From contig CM072801.1 in NCBI GenBank assembly GCA_037013495.1, positions 107,143,816 through 107,207,815 of the forward strand: DNA of 64,000 nucleotides, in the 5' to 3' direction. Within the stretch, counting starts at the first letter, position 1. Each line of letters begins with the position of its first letter. Position numbers and translations under genes: made by a program. This DNA comes from Hippophae tibetana. Lineage: Eukaryota; Streptophyta; Magnoliopsida; Rosales; Elaeagnaceae. Shown one piece after another: positions 37,946 through 51,617 of the stretch. The notes below the pieces were generated by a model. The model searched no databases and had not been told where the DNA came from. It was given only the letters and a program-made list of their open reading frames with translations.

Positions 37946-40900
37946 GTTGAACACCGAAAATAAAGAACATGAAAATGATACATTGAATTAAAAGAAAAGT
38001 ACGAAATGAAATGCAAATAAGAAAATAATGACAAGAAAATCTAAAGAAAACAAAAGACTTGTAGAAATATTTGTTTCTTTATTTATGATTTGGACGAAAA
38101 GAATGCAAAAAAAAATAAAATGGAAAACTTTATTATATCAAAAATTCAAAAAATAGATATATTAAGATAGATATTCTATTTTGGACAACCAAGGCTTCGA
38201 TACCAAATGATACGGATCTTTTTTGCGGACCATTTTGGAAACCATGAACTCAAAGGAATGAGAAAGATTGAATTGCTAAGAACATGGTTAATATAATCAA
38301 ATTTGAACAATTAAGAACAAGATTAGAAAACCACGCAAAATGTGAGACCAAACTATTAGACGTCGGAAAGTATTGTAAGCGATGGAATTTGGGTTCTAAA
38401 AAGTGGACAAGTGAACTATTTTTTACTTTATGATTTTGCAAATTGAAATGAGTTTAGATTTGATATTTTATAATAGTCCTTTTGATGTATGACTTAAAAG
38501 TTATAAGAGTTTAAAGTTGGAACCTCAATACATAATTTCTTTTTTTTAAATTACGAACTCCTAAATTTTTGTTGTTTTTTATTCAGGATCAAAGATTGGT
38601 TGAACACCGAAAACAAAGAACAGGAAAATGATATAGTGAATTAAAAGAAAAGTACGAAATGAAATGCAAATGAGAAAATAATGACAACAAAATCTAAAGA
38701 AAACAAAAGACTTGTAGAAATATTTTGTTTCTTTAAATGTGATTTGGATGAAAAGAATGCAAAAAAACAATAAAATGGAAACGTTTAGTAAATCTAAAAT
38801 TCAAAAAATAGATATATTAAGATAGATATTCTATTTTGGGCAACCAAGTCTTCGATACCAAATGATACGGATACTTTATGCGATGAATTTTGGAACCCAT
38901 GAACTCAAATCAATGAGAAAGATGGAATTTCTAAGAACATGGTTAATATAATCAAATTTGACCAATTAAGAACATCATTAGAAAACCAAGCAAAAATGTG
39001 CGACCAAACTATAAGACATCGGAAAGTAGTGTAAGCGATGAAATTTGGGTTCTAAAAAGTGGATAAAATAACTATTTTTTCCTTTACGTTTTTGCAAATT
39101 AAAATCAGTTTAGATTTGATATTTTATAATGGTCGTTTTGATGTAGGACTTAAAAGTTATAACAGTCTAAAGTGGGAACCTCAATAAATAATTTTTTTTT
39201 TAAATTACGAACTCCAGAAATTTTGTTGTTTTTTATTCAGGATCAAAGATTGGTTGAACACCGAAAACAAAGAACAGGAAAATGATACAGTGAATTAAAA
39301 TAAAAGTACGAAATGAAATGCAAATGAGAAAATAATGATAACAAAATCTAAAGAAAACAAAAGACTTGTAGAAATATTTTGTTTCTTTAAATGTGATTTA
39401 GATGAAAAGAATGCAAAAAAACAATAAAATGGAAACGTTTAGTAAATCTAAAATTCAAAAAATAGATATATTAAGATAGATATTCTATTTTGGGCAACCA
39501 AGTCTTCGATACCAAATGATACGGATACTTTATGCGATGAATTTTGGAACCCATGATCTCAAATGAATGAGAAAGATGGAATTTCTAAGAACATGGTTAA
39601 TATAATCAAATTTGACCAATTAAGAACATCATTAGAAAACCAAGCAAAAATGTGCGACCAAACTATAAGACGTCGGAAAGTAGTGTAAGCGATGAAATTT
39701 GGGTTCTAAAAAGTGGATAAAATAACTATTTTTTCCTTTACGTTTTTGCAAATTAAAATCAGTTTAGATTTGATATTTTATAATGGTCGTTTTGATGTAT
39801 GACTTAAAAGTTATAACAGTCTAAAGTGGAAACCTCAATAAATAATTTTTTTTTTCAATTACGAACTCCAGAAATTTTGTTGTTTTTTATTCAGGATCAA
39901 AGATTGGTTGAACACCGAAAATAAAGAACATGAAAATGATACATTGAATTAAAAGAAAAGTACGAAATGAAATGCAAATAAGAAAATAATGACAAGAAAA
40001 TCTAAAGAAAACAAAAGACTTGTAGAAATATTTCTTTCTTTATTTATGATTTGGACGAAAAGAATGCAAAAAAAAATAAAATGGAAAACTTTATTATATC
40101 AAAAATTCAAAAAATAGATATATTAAGATAGATATTCTATTTTGGACAACCAAGGCTTCGATACCAAATGATACGGATCTTTTTTGCGGACCATTTTGGA
40201 AACCATGAACTCAAAGGAATGAGAAAGATTGAATTGCTAAGAACATGGTTAATATAATCAAATTTGAACAATTAAGAACAAGATTAGAAAACCACGCAAA
40301 ATGTGAGACCAAACTATTAGACGTCGGAAAGTATTGTAAGCGATGGAATTTGGGTTCTAAAAAGTGGGCAAGTGAACTATTTTTTACTTTATGATTTTGC
40401 AAATTGAAATGAGTTTAGATTTGATATTTTATAATAGTCCTTTTGATGTATGACTTAAAAGTTATAACAGTTTAAAGTTGGAACCTCAATACATAATTTC
40501 TTTTTTTTAAATTACGAACTCCTAAATTTTTGTTGTTTTTTATTCAGGATCAAAGATTGGTTGAACACCGAAAACAAAGAACAGGAAAATGATACAGTGA
40601 ATTAAAAGAAAAGTACGAAATGAAATGCAAATGAGAAAATAATGACAACAAAATCTAAAGAAAACAAAAGACTTGTAGAAATATTTTGTTTCTTTAAATG
40701 TGATTTGGATGAAAAGAATGCAAAAAAACAATAAAATGGAAACGTTTAGTAAATCTAAAATTCAAAAAATAGAAATATTAAGATAGATATTCTATTTTGG
40801 GCAACCAAGTCTTCGATACCAAATGATACGGATACTTTATGCGATGAATTTTGGAACCCATGAACTCAAATCAATGAGAAAGATGGAATTTCTAAGAACA

Positions 40901-43900
40901 TGGTTAATATAATCAAATTTGACCAATTAAGAACATCATTAGAAAACCAAGCAAAAATGTGCGACCAAACTATAAGACGTCGGAAAGTAGTGTAAGCGAT
41001 GAAATTTGGGTTCTAAAAAGTGGATAAAATAACTATTTTTTCCTTTACGTTTTTGCAAATTAAAATCAGTTTAGATTTGATATTTTATAATGGTCGTTTT
41101 GATGTAGGACTTAAAAGTTATAACAGTCTAAAGTGGGAACCTCAATAAATAATTTTTTTTTTAAATTACGAACTCCAGAAATTTTGTTGTTTTTTATTCA
41201 GGATCAAAGATTGGTTGAACACCGAAAACAAAGAACAGGAAAATGATACAGTGAATTAAAATAAAAGTACGAAATGAAATGCAAATGAGAAAATAATGAT
41301 AACAAAATCTAAAGAAAACAAAAGACTTGTAGAAATATTTTGTTTCTTTAAATGTGATTTGGATGAAAAGAATGCAAAAAAACAATAAAATGGAAACGTT
41401 TAGTAAATCTAAAATTCAAAAAATAGATATATTAAGATAGATATTCTATTTTGGGCAACCAAGTCTTCGATACCAAATGATACGGATACTTTATGCGATG
41501 AATTTTGGAACCCATGAACTCAAATGAATGAGAAAGATGGAATTTCTAAGAACATGGTTAATATAATCAAATTTGACCAATTAAGAACATCATTAGAAAA
41601 CCAAGCAAAAATGTGCGACCAAACTATAAGACGTCGGAAAGTAGTGTAAGCGATGAAATTTGGGTTCTAAAAAGTGGATAAAATAACTATTTTTTCCTTT
41701 ACGTTTTTGCAAATTAAAATCAGTTTAGATTTGATATTTTATAATGGTCGTTTTGATGTATGACTTAAAAGTTATAACAGTCTAAAGTGGGAACCTCAAT
41801 AAATAATTTTTTTTTAAATTACGAACTCCAGAAATTTTGTTGTTTTTTATTCAGGATCAAAGATTGGTTGAACACCGAAAATAAAGAACTTGAAAATGAT
41901 ACATTGAATTAAAAGAAAAGTACGAAATGAAATGCAAATAAGAAAATAATGACAAGAAAATCTAAAGAAAACAAAAGACTTCTAGAAATATTTGTTTCTT
42001 TAATTATGATTTGGAGGAAAAGAATGCAAAAAAAAAATAAAATGGAAAACTTTATTATATCAAAAATTCAAAAAATAGATATATTAAGATAGATATTCTA
42101 TTTTGGACAACCAAGGCTTCGATACCAAATGATACGGATCTTTTTTGCGGACCATTTTGGAAACCATGAACTCAAAGGAATGAGAAAGATTGAATTGCTA
42201 AGAACATGGTTAATATAATCAAATTTGAACAATTAAGAACAAGATTAGAAAACCACGCAAAATGTGAGACCAAACTATTAGACGTCGGAAAGTATTGTAA
42301 GCGATGGAATTTGGGTTCTAAAAAGTGGACAAGTGAACTATTTTTTACTTTATGTTTTTGCAAATTGAAATGAGTTTAGATTTGATATTTTATAATAGTC
42401 CTTTTGATGTATGACTTAAAAGTTATAACAGTTTAAAGTTGGAACCTCAATACATAATTTCTTTTTTTTAAATTACGAACTCCTAAATTTTTGTTGTTTT
42501 TTATTCAGGATCAAAGATTGGTTGAACACCGAAAACAAAGAACAGGAAAATGATACAGTGAATTAAAAGAAAAGTACGAAATGAAATGCAAATGAGAAAA
42601 TAATGACAACAAAATCTAAAGAAAACAAAAGACTTGTAGAAATATTTTGTTTCTTTAAATGTGATTTGGATGAAAAGAATGCAAAAAAACAATAAAATGG
42701 AAACGTTTAGTAAATCTAAAATTCAAAAAATAGATATATTAAGATAGATATTCTATTTTGGGCAACCAAGTCTTCGATACCAAATGATACGGATACTTTA
42801 TGCGATGAATTTTGGAACCCATGATCTCAAATGAATGAGAAAGATGGAATTTCTAAGAACATGGTTAATATAATCAAATTTGACCAATTAAGAACATCAT
42901 TAGAAAACCAAGCAAAAATGTGCGACCAAACTATAAGACGTCGGAAAGTAGTGTAAGCGATGAAATTTGGGTTCTAAAAAGTGGATAAAATAACTATTTT
43001 TTCCTTTACGTTTTTGCAAATTAAAATCAGTTTAGATTTGATATTTTATAATGGTCGTTTTGATGTATGACTTAAAAGTTATAACAGTCTAAAGTGGAAA
43101 CCTCAATAAATAATTTTTTTTTTCAATTACGAACTCCAGAAATTTTGTTGTTTTTTATTCAGGATCAAACCTTGGTTGAACACCGAAAATAAAGAACATG
43201 AAAATGATACAATGAATTAAAAGAAAAGTACGAAATGAAATGCAAATAAGAAAATAATGACAAGAAAATCTGAAGAAAACAAAATACTTGTAGAAATATT
43301 TGTTTCTTTAATTATGATTTGGACGAAAAGAATGCAAAAAAAAAATAAAATGGAAAACTTTATTATATCAAAAATTCAAAAAATCGATATATTAAGATAG
43401 ATATTCTATTTTGGACAACCAAGGCTTCGATACCAAATGATACGGATCTTTTTTGCGGACCATTTTGGAAACCATGAACTCAAAGGAATGAGAAAGATTG
43501 AATTGCTAAGAACATGGTTAATATAATCAAATTTGAACAATTAAGAACAAGATTAGAAAACCACGCAAAATGTGAGACCAAACTATTAGACGTCGGAAAG
43601 TATTTTAAGAGATGGAATTTGGGTTCTAAAAAGTGGACAAGTGAACTATTTTTTACTTTATGTTTTGCAAATTGAAATGAGTTTAGATTTGATATTTTAT
43701 AATAGTCCTTTTGATGTATGACTTAAAAGTTATAACAGTTTAAAGTTGGAACCTCAATACATAATTTCTTCTTTTTAAATTACGAACTCCTAAATTTTTG
43801 TTGTTTTTTATTCAGGATCAAAGATTGGTTGAACACCGAAAACAAAGAACAGGAAAATGATACAGTGAATAAAAAGAAAAGTACGAAATGAAATGCAAAT

Positions 43901-46900
43901 GAGAAAATAATGACAACAAAATCTAAAGAAAACAAAAGACTTGTAGAAATATTTTGTTTCTTTAAATGTGATTTGGATGAAAAGAATGCAAAAAAACAAT
44001 AAAATGGAAACGTTTAGTAAATCTAATATTCAAAAAATAGATATATTAAGATAGATATTCTATTTTGGGCAACCAAGTCTTCGATACCAAATGATACGGA
44101 TACTTTATGCGATGAATTTTGGAACCCATGATCTCAAATGAATGAGAAAGATGGAATTTCTAAGAACATGGTTAATATAATCAAATTTGACCAATTAAGA
44201 ACATCATTAGAAAACCAAGCAAAAATGTGCGACCAAACTATAAGACGTCGGAAAGTAGTGTAAGCGATGAAATTTGGGTTCTAAAAAGTGGATAAAATAA
44301 CTATTTTTTCCTTTACGTTTTTGCAAATTAAAATCAGTTTAGATTTGATATTTTATAATGGTCGTTTTGATGTATGACTTAAAAGTTATAACAGTCTAAA
44401 GTGGGAACCTCAATAAATAATTATTTTTTTAAATTACGAACTCCAGAAATTTTGTTGTTTTTTATTCAGGATCAAAGATTGGTTGAACACCGAAAATAAA
44501 GAACATGAAAATGATACATCGAATTAAAAGAAAAGTACGAAATAAAATGCAAATAAGAAAATAATGACAAGAAAATCTAAAGAAAACAAAAGACTTGTAG
44601 AAATATTTGTTTCTTTAATTGTGATTTCGACCAAAAGAAGGCAAACAACAATAAAATTGAAAACTTTATTGAATCGAAAATTCAAAAAATAGATATTTTA
44701 AGATAGAGATTCTATTTTGGACAACCAAGGCTTCGATACCAAATGATACGGATCTTTTATGCGGACCATTTTGGAAACCATGAACTCAAAGGAATGAGAA
44801 AGATTGAATTGCTAAGAACATGGTTAATATAATCAAATTTGAACAATTAAGAACAAGATTAGAAAACCACGCAAAATGTGGGACCAAACTATTAGACGTC
44901 GGAAAGTATTGTAAGCGATGGAATTTGGGTTCTAAAAAGTGGACAACTGAACTATTTTTTACTTTATGTTTTTGCAAATTGACATGAGTTTAGATTTGAT
45001 ATTTTATAATGGTCGTTTTGATGTATGACTTAAAAGTTATAACAGTTTAAAGTTGGAACCTCAATACATAATTTCTTTTTTTTAAATTACGAACTCCTAA
45101 ATTTTTGTTGTTTTTTATTCAGGATCAAAGATTGGTTGAACACCGAAAACAAAGAACAGGAAAATGATACAGTGAATTAAAAGAAAAGTACGAAATGAAA
45201 TGCAAATGAGAAAATAATGACAACAAAATCTAAAGAAAACAAAAGACTTGTAGAAATATTTTGTTTCTTTAAATGTGATTTGGATGAAAAGAATGCAAAA
45301 AAACAATAAAATGGAAACGTTTAGTAAATCTAAAATTCAAAAAATAGATATATTAAGATAGATATTCTATTTTGGGCAACCAAGTCTTCGATACCAAATG
45401 ATACGGATACTTTATGCGATGAATTTTGGAACCCATGATCTCAAATGAATGAGAAAGATGGAATTTCTAAGAACATGGTTAATATAATCAAATTTGACCA
45501 ATTAAGAACATCATTAGAAAACCAAGCAAAAATGTGCGACCAAACTATAAGACGTCGGAAAGTAGTGTAAGCGATGAAATTGGGGTTCTAAAAAGTGGAT
45601 AAGATAACTATTTTTTCCTTTACGTTTTTGCAAATTAAAATCAGTTTAGATTTGATATTTTATAATGGTCGTTTTGATGTATGACTTAAAAGTTATAACA
45701 GTCTAAAGTTGGAACCTCAATAAATAATTTTTTTTTTAAATTACGAACTCCAGAAACTTTGTTGTTTTTTATTCAGGATCAAAGATTGGTTGAACACCGA
45801 AAATAAAGAACATGAAAATGATACATTGAATTAAAAGAAAAGTACGAAATGAAATGCAAATAAGAAAATAATGACAACAAAATCTTAAGAAAACAAAAGA
45901 CTTCTTGAAATATTTGTTTCTTTAATTGTGATTTCGACCAAAAGAAGGCAAACAACAATAAAATTGAAAACTTTATTGAATCGAAAATTCAAAAAATAGA
46001 TATTTTAAGATAGAGATTCTATTTTGGACAACCAAGGCTTCGATACCAAATGATACGGATCTTTTATGCGGACCATTTTGGAAACCATGAACTCAAAGGA
46101 ATGAGAAAGATTGAATTGCTAAGAACATGGTTAATATAATCAAATTTGAACAATTAAGAACAAGATTAGAAAACCACGCAAAATGTGGGACCAAACTATT
46201 AGACGTCGGAAAGTATTGTAAGCGATGGAATTTGGGTTCTAAAAAGTGGACAACTGAACTATTTTTTACTTTATGTTTTTGCAAATTGACATGAGTTTAG
46301 ATTTGATATTTTATAATGGTCGTTTTGATGTATGACTTAAAAGTTATAACAGTCTAAAGTTGGAACCTCAATAAATAATTTTTTTTTTAAATTACGAACT
46401 CCAGAAACTTTGTTGTTTTTTATTCAGGATCAAAGATTGGTTGAACACCGAAAATAAAGAACATGAAAATGATACATTGAATTAAAAGAAAAGTACGAAA
46501 TGAAATGCAAATAAGAAAATAATGACAACAAAATCTTAAGAAAACAAAATACTTCTTGAAATATTTGTTTCTTTAATTGTGATTTCGACCAAAAGAAGGC
46601 AAACAACAATAAAATTGAAAACTTTATTGAATCGAAAATTCAAAAAATAGATATTTTAAGATAGAGATTCTATTTTGGACAACCAAGGCTTCGATACCAA
46701 ATGATACGGATCTTTTATGCGGACCATTTTGGAAACCATGAACTCAAAGGAATGAGAAAGATTGAATTGCTAAGAACATGGTTAATATAATCAAATTTGA
46801 ACAATTAAGAACAAGATTAGAAAACCACGCAAAATGTGGGACCAAACTATTAGACGTCGGAAAGTATTGTAAGCGATGGAATTTGGGTTCTAAAAAGTGG

Positions 46901-48397
46901 ACAACTGAACTATTTTTTACTTTATGTTTTTGCAAATTGACATGAGTTTAGATTTGATATTTTATAATGGTCGTTTTGATGTATGACTTAAAAGTTATAA
47001 CAGTTTAAAGTTGGAACCTCAATACATAATTTCTTTTTTTTAAATTACGAACTCCTAAATTTTTGTTGTTTTTTATTCAGGATCAAAGATTGGTTGAACA
47101 CCGAAAATAAAGAACAGGAAAATGATACAGTGAATTAAAAGAAAAGTACGAAATGAAATGCAAATGAGAAAATAATGACAACAAAATCTAAAGAAAACAA
47201 AAGACTTGTAGAAATATTTTGTTTCTTTAAATGTGATTTGGATGAAAAGAATGCAAAAAAACAATAAAATGGAAACGTTTAGTAAATCTAAAATTCAAAA
47301 AATAGATATATTAAGATAGATATTCAATTTTGGGAAACCAAGCCTTCGATACCAAATGATACGGATACTTTATGCGATGAATTTTGGAACCCATGATCTC
47401 AAATGAATGAGAAAGATGGAATTGCTAAGAACATGGTTAATATAATCAAATTTGACCAATTAAGAACATCATTAGAAGACCAAGCAAAAATGTGCGACCA
47501 AACTATAAGACGTCGGAAAGTAGTGTAAGCGATGAAATTTGGGTTCTAAAAAGTGGAAAAAATAACTATTTTTTCCTTTACGTTTTTGCAAATTAAAATC
47601 AGTTTAGATTTGATATTTTATAATGATCGTTTTGATGTATGACTTAAAAGTTATAATAGTCTAAAGTTGGAACCTCAATAAATAATTTTTTTTTTAAATT
47701 ACGAACTCCAGAAACTTTGTTGTTTTTTATTCAGGATCAAAGATTGGTTGAACACCGAAAATAAAGAACATGAAAATGATACATTGAATTAAAAGAAAAG
47801 TACGAAATGAAATGCAAATAAGAAAATAATGACAACAAAATCTAAAGAAAACAAAAGACTTGTAGAAATATTTGTTTCTTTAATTATGATTTGGACGAAA
47901 AGAATACAAAAAAAAATAAAATGGAAAACTTTATTATATCAAAAATTCAAAAAATAGATATATGAAGATAGATATTCTATTTTGGACAACCAAGGCTACG
48001 ATACCAAATGATACGGATCTTTTATGCGGACCATTTTGGAAACCATGAACTCAAAGGAATTAGAAAGATTGAATTGCTAAGAACATGGTTAATATAATCA
48101 AATTTGAACAATTAAGAACACGATTAGAAAACCACGCAAAATGTGAGACCAAACTATTAGACGTCGGAAAGTATTGTAAGCGATGGAATTTGGGTTCTAA
48201 AAAGTGGACAAGTGAACTATTTTTTCCTTTACGTTTTTGCAAATTAAAATCAGTTTAGATTTGATATTTTATAATGGTCGTTTTGATGTATGACTTAAAA
48301 GTTATAACAGTCTAAAGTAGGAACCTCAATAAATAATTTTTTTTTTAAATTACGAACTCCAAAAATTTTGTTGTTTTTTATTCAGGATCAAAGATTG
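37946..48397 (+). repeat. Trimer (~1,961 bp) shrinking to dimer (~1,307 bp) HOR (units 60-75)
   Basis: Units start at 37946, 38599, 39253 | 39907, 40560, 41214 | 41867, 42521 | 43175, 43828 | 44482, 45135 | 45789, 46440, 47093 | 47747 (all 651-654 bp). L-alpha units with the tail CTCCTAAATTTTTG are followed by one or two H-beta units (GGAAACGTTTAG, CTTTATGCGATG, GGAACCCATGA, AACATCATTAG). Trimer copies lie 1,961 bp apart; from 41867 one H unit is lost and the spacing becomes 1,307 bp. At 45789 and 46440 the L-type unit is itself doubled at a 651-bp spacing. Confidence 0.88.
47747..48397 (+). repeat. Alpha-to-beta chimeric monomer (unit 75)
   Basis: Up to GTGGACAAGTGAACTATTTT it is a normal L-alpha unit of this domain. 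It then changes to CCTTTACGTTTTTGCAAATT and the beta tail (48222 onward). The switch is in the same short stretch as in the unit at 15430, where the change is in the opposite direction. Confidence 0.75.
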
Positions 48398-51300
48398 GTT
48401 GAACTTCGATAATAAAGAACAGGAAAATGATACATTGAATTAAAAGAAAAGTACGAAATGAAATGCAAATAAGAAAATAATGACAACAAAATCTAAAGAA
48501 AACAAAAGACTTGTAGAAATATTTGTTTCTTTCATTATTATTTGGACCAAAAGAATGCAAAAAACAAATAAATGGAAACCTTTAGTAAATCATATATTAA
48601 GATAGATATTCTATATTGGGCAACCAAGGCTTCGATACCAAATGATACGGATCTTTTATGCTGACCATTTTCGAAACCATGAACTCAAAGGTATGAGAAA
48701 GATTGAATTGCTAAGAACATGGTTAATATAATCAAATTTGAACAGTTAAGAACACGATTAGAAAACCACGCAAAAATGTGCGACCAAACTATAAAACGTC
48801 GGAAAGTAGTTTAAGCGATGAAATTTGGGTTCTAAAAAGTGGATAAAATAACTATTTTTTCCTTTACGTTTTTGCAAATTAAAATCAGTTTAGATTTGAT
48901 ATTTTATAATGGTCGTTTTGATGTATGACTTAAAAGTTATAACAGTCCAAAGTTGGAACCTCAATAAATATTTTTTTTTTTCAATTACGAACTCCAGAAA
49001 TTTTGTTGTTTTTTATTCAGGATCAAAGATTGGTTGAACACCGAAAACAAAGAACAGGAAAATGATACAGTGAATTAAAAGAAAAGTACGAAATGAAATG
49101 CAAATAAGAAAATAATGACAACAAAATCTAAAGAAAACAAAAGACTTGTAGAAATATTTGTTTCTTTCATTGTTATTTGGACCAAAAGAATGCAAAAAAC
49201 AAAAAAATGGAAACCTTTAGTAAATCGAATATATTAAGATAGATATTCTATATTGGGCAACCAAGGCTTCGATACCAAATGATACGGATCTTTTATGCTG
49301 ACCATTTTGGAAACCATGAACTCAAAGGTATGGGAAAGATTGAATTGCTAAGAACAAGGTTAATATAATCAAATTTGAACAGTTAAGAACACGATTAGAA
49401 AAACACGCAAAAATGTGCGACCAAACTATAAGACGTCGAAAAATAGTGTAAGTGATGAAATTTGGGTTTTAAAAAGTGGACAAGTGAACTATTTTTTCCT
49501 TTACGTTTTTGCAAATTAAAATCAGTTTAGATTTGATATTTTATAATGGTCGTTTTGATGTATGACTTAAAAGTTATCACAGTCTAAAGTGGGAACCTCA
49601 ATAAATAATTTTTTTTTTAAATTACGAACTCCAAAAATTTTGTTGTTTTTTATTCAGGATCAAAGATTGGTTGAACACCGATAATAAAGAACAGGAAAAT
49701 GATACATTGAATTAAAAGAAAAGTACGAAATGAAATGCAAATAAGAAAATAATGACAACAAAATCTAAAGAAAACAAAAGACTTGTAGAAATATTTTGTT
49801 TCTTTAAATGTGATTTGGATGAAAAGAATGAAAAAAACAATAAAATGGAAACGTTTAGTAAATCTAAAATTCAAAAAATAGATATATTAAGATAGATATT
49901 CTATTTTGGGAAACCAAGCCTTCAATACCAAATGATACAGATCTTTTATGCGGACCATTTTGGAAACCATGAACTCAAAGGAATGAGAAAGATTTAATTG
50001 CTAAGAACATGGTTAATATAATCAAATTTGAACAATTAAGAACATGATTAGAAAACCACGCAAAAATGTGAGACCAACCTATTAGACGACGGAAAGTAGT
50101 GTAAGTGATGAAATTTGGGTTCTAAAAAGTGGACAAGTGAACTATTTTTTACTTTATGTTTTTGCAAATTGAAATGTGTTTTGATTTGATATTTTATAAT
50201 AGTCGTTTTGATGTATAACTTAAAAGTTATAACAGTTTAAAGTTGGAACCTCAATAAATAATTTCTTTTTTTTAAATTACGAACTCCAGAAATTTTGTTG
50301 TTTTTTATTCATGATCAAACATTGGTTGAACGCCGAAAACAAAGAAAAGGAAAATGGTACAATGAATTAAAAGAAAACTACGAAATGAAATGAAAATAAG
50401 AAAATAATGACAACAAAATCTAAAGAAAACAAAAGACTTGTAGAAATATATGTTTCTTTCATTGTTATTTGGACCAAAAGAATGAAAAAAACAAAAAAAT
50501 GGAAACCTTTATTGAATCGAAAATTCAAAAAATAGATATTTTAAGATAGAGATTCTATTTTGCGAAACCAAGGCTTCGATACCAAATGATTAGGATCTTT
50601 TATGCGGACCATTTTGGAAACCATGAACTCAAAGGAATGAGAAAGTTTGAATTGCTAAGAACATGGTTAATATAATCCAATTTGAACAATTAAGAACACG
50701 ATTAGAAAACCAAGCAAAAATGTGCGACCAAACTATTAGACGTCGGAAAGTATTGTAAGCGATGGAATTTGGGTTCTAAAAAGTGGACAACTGAACTATT
50801 TTTTACTTTATGTTTTCACAAATTGACATGAGTTTAGATTTGATATTTTATAATAGTCCGTTTGATGTATGACTTAAAAGTTATAACAGTTTAAAGTTGG
50901 AAACTCAATATATAATTTCTTTTTTTTAAATTACGAAATCCAAAAATTTTGTTGTTTTTTAATTCAGGATCAAAGATTGGTTAAACACCGAAAACAAAGA
51001 ACAGGAAAATGATACAGTGAATTAAAAGAAAAGTACGAAATGAAATGCAAATAAGAAAATAATGACAACAAAATCTAAAAAAAAACAAAAGACTTGTAGA
51101 AATATTTGTTTCTTTCATTGTTATTTGGACCAAAAGAATGCAAAAAACAGAAAAATGGAAACCTTTAGGAAATCTAATATATTAAGGTAGATATTCTCTA
51201 TTGGGTAACCAAGGCTTCAATACCAAATGATACAGATCTTTTAAGCAGACCGTTTTGGAAACCATGAACTCAAAGGAATGAGAAAGATTGAATTGCTAAG

Positions 51301-51617
51301 AACATGGTTAATATAATCAAATTTGAACATTTAAGAACATGATTAGAAAACCACACAAAAATGTGAGACCAACTTCTTAGACGTCGGAAAGTAGTGTAAG
51401 CGATGGAATTTGGGTTCTAAAAAGTGGACAACTGAACTATTTTTTTATTTATGTTTTTGCAAATTGAAATGAGTTTAGATTTGATATTTTATAATAGTCG
51501 TTTTGATGTATGACTTAAAAGTTATAACAGTTTAAAGTTGCAACCTCAATAAATAATTTTTTTTTTAAATTACGAACTCCTGAAATTTTGTTGTTTTTTA
51601 TTCAGGATCAAAGATTG
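48398..51617 (+). repeat. Unordered monomers (units 76-80)
   Basis: Units start at 48398 (635, S-beta), 49033 (637, S-beta), 49670 (655, H-gamma), 50325 (655, mixed) and 50980 (638, S-gamma). The unit at 49033 carries the rare set GGTATGGGAAAG, AACAAGGTTAAT and CGTCGAAAAATAGTG found otherwise at 21220 and 22510. Unit 50325 joins an S-like start (AAATATATGTTTC, GAATGAAAAAAAC) to the divergent TTGAATCGAAAATTC segment. No period is evident, as expected at a domain border. Confidence 0.75.
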
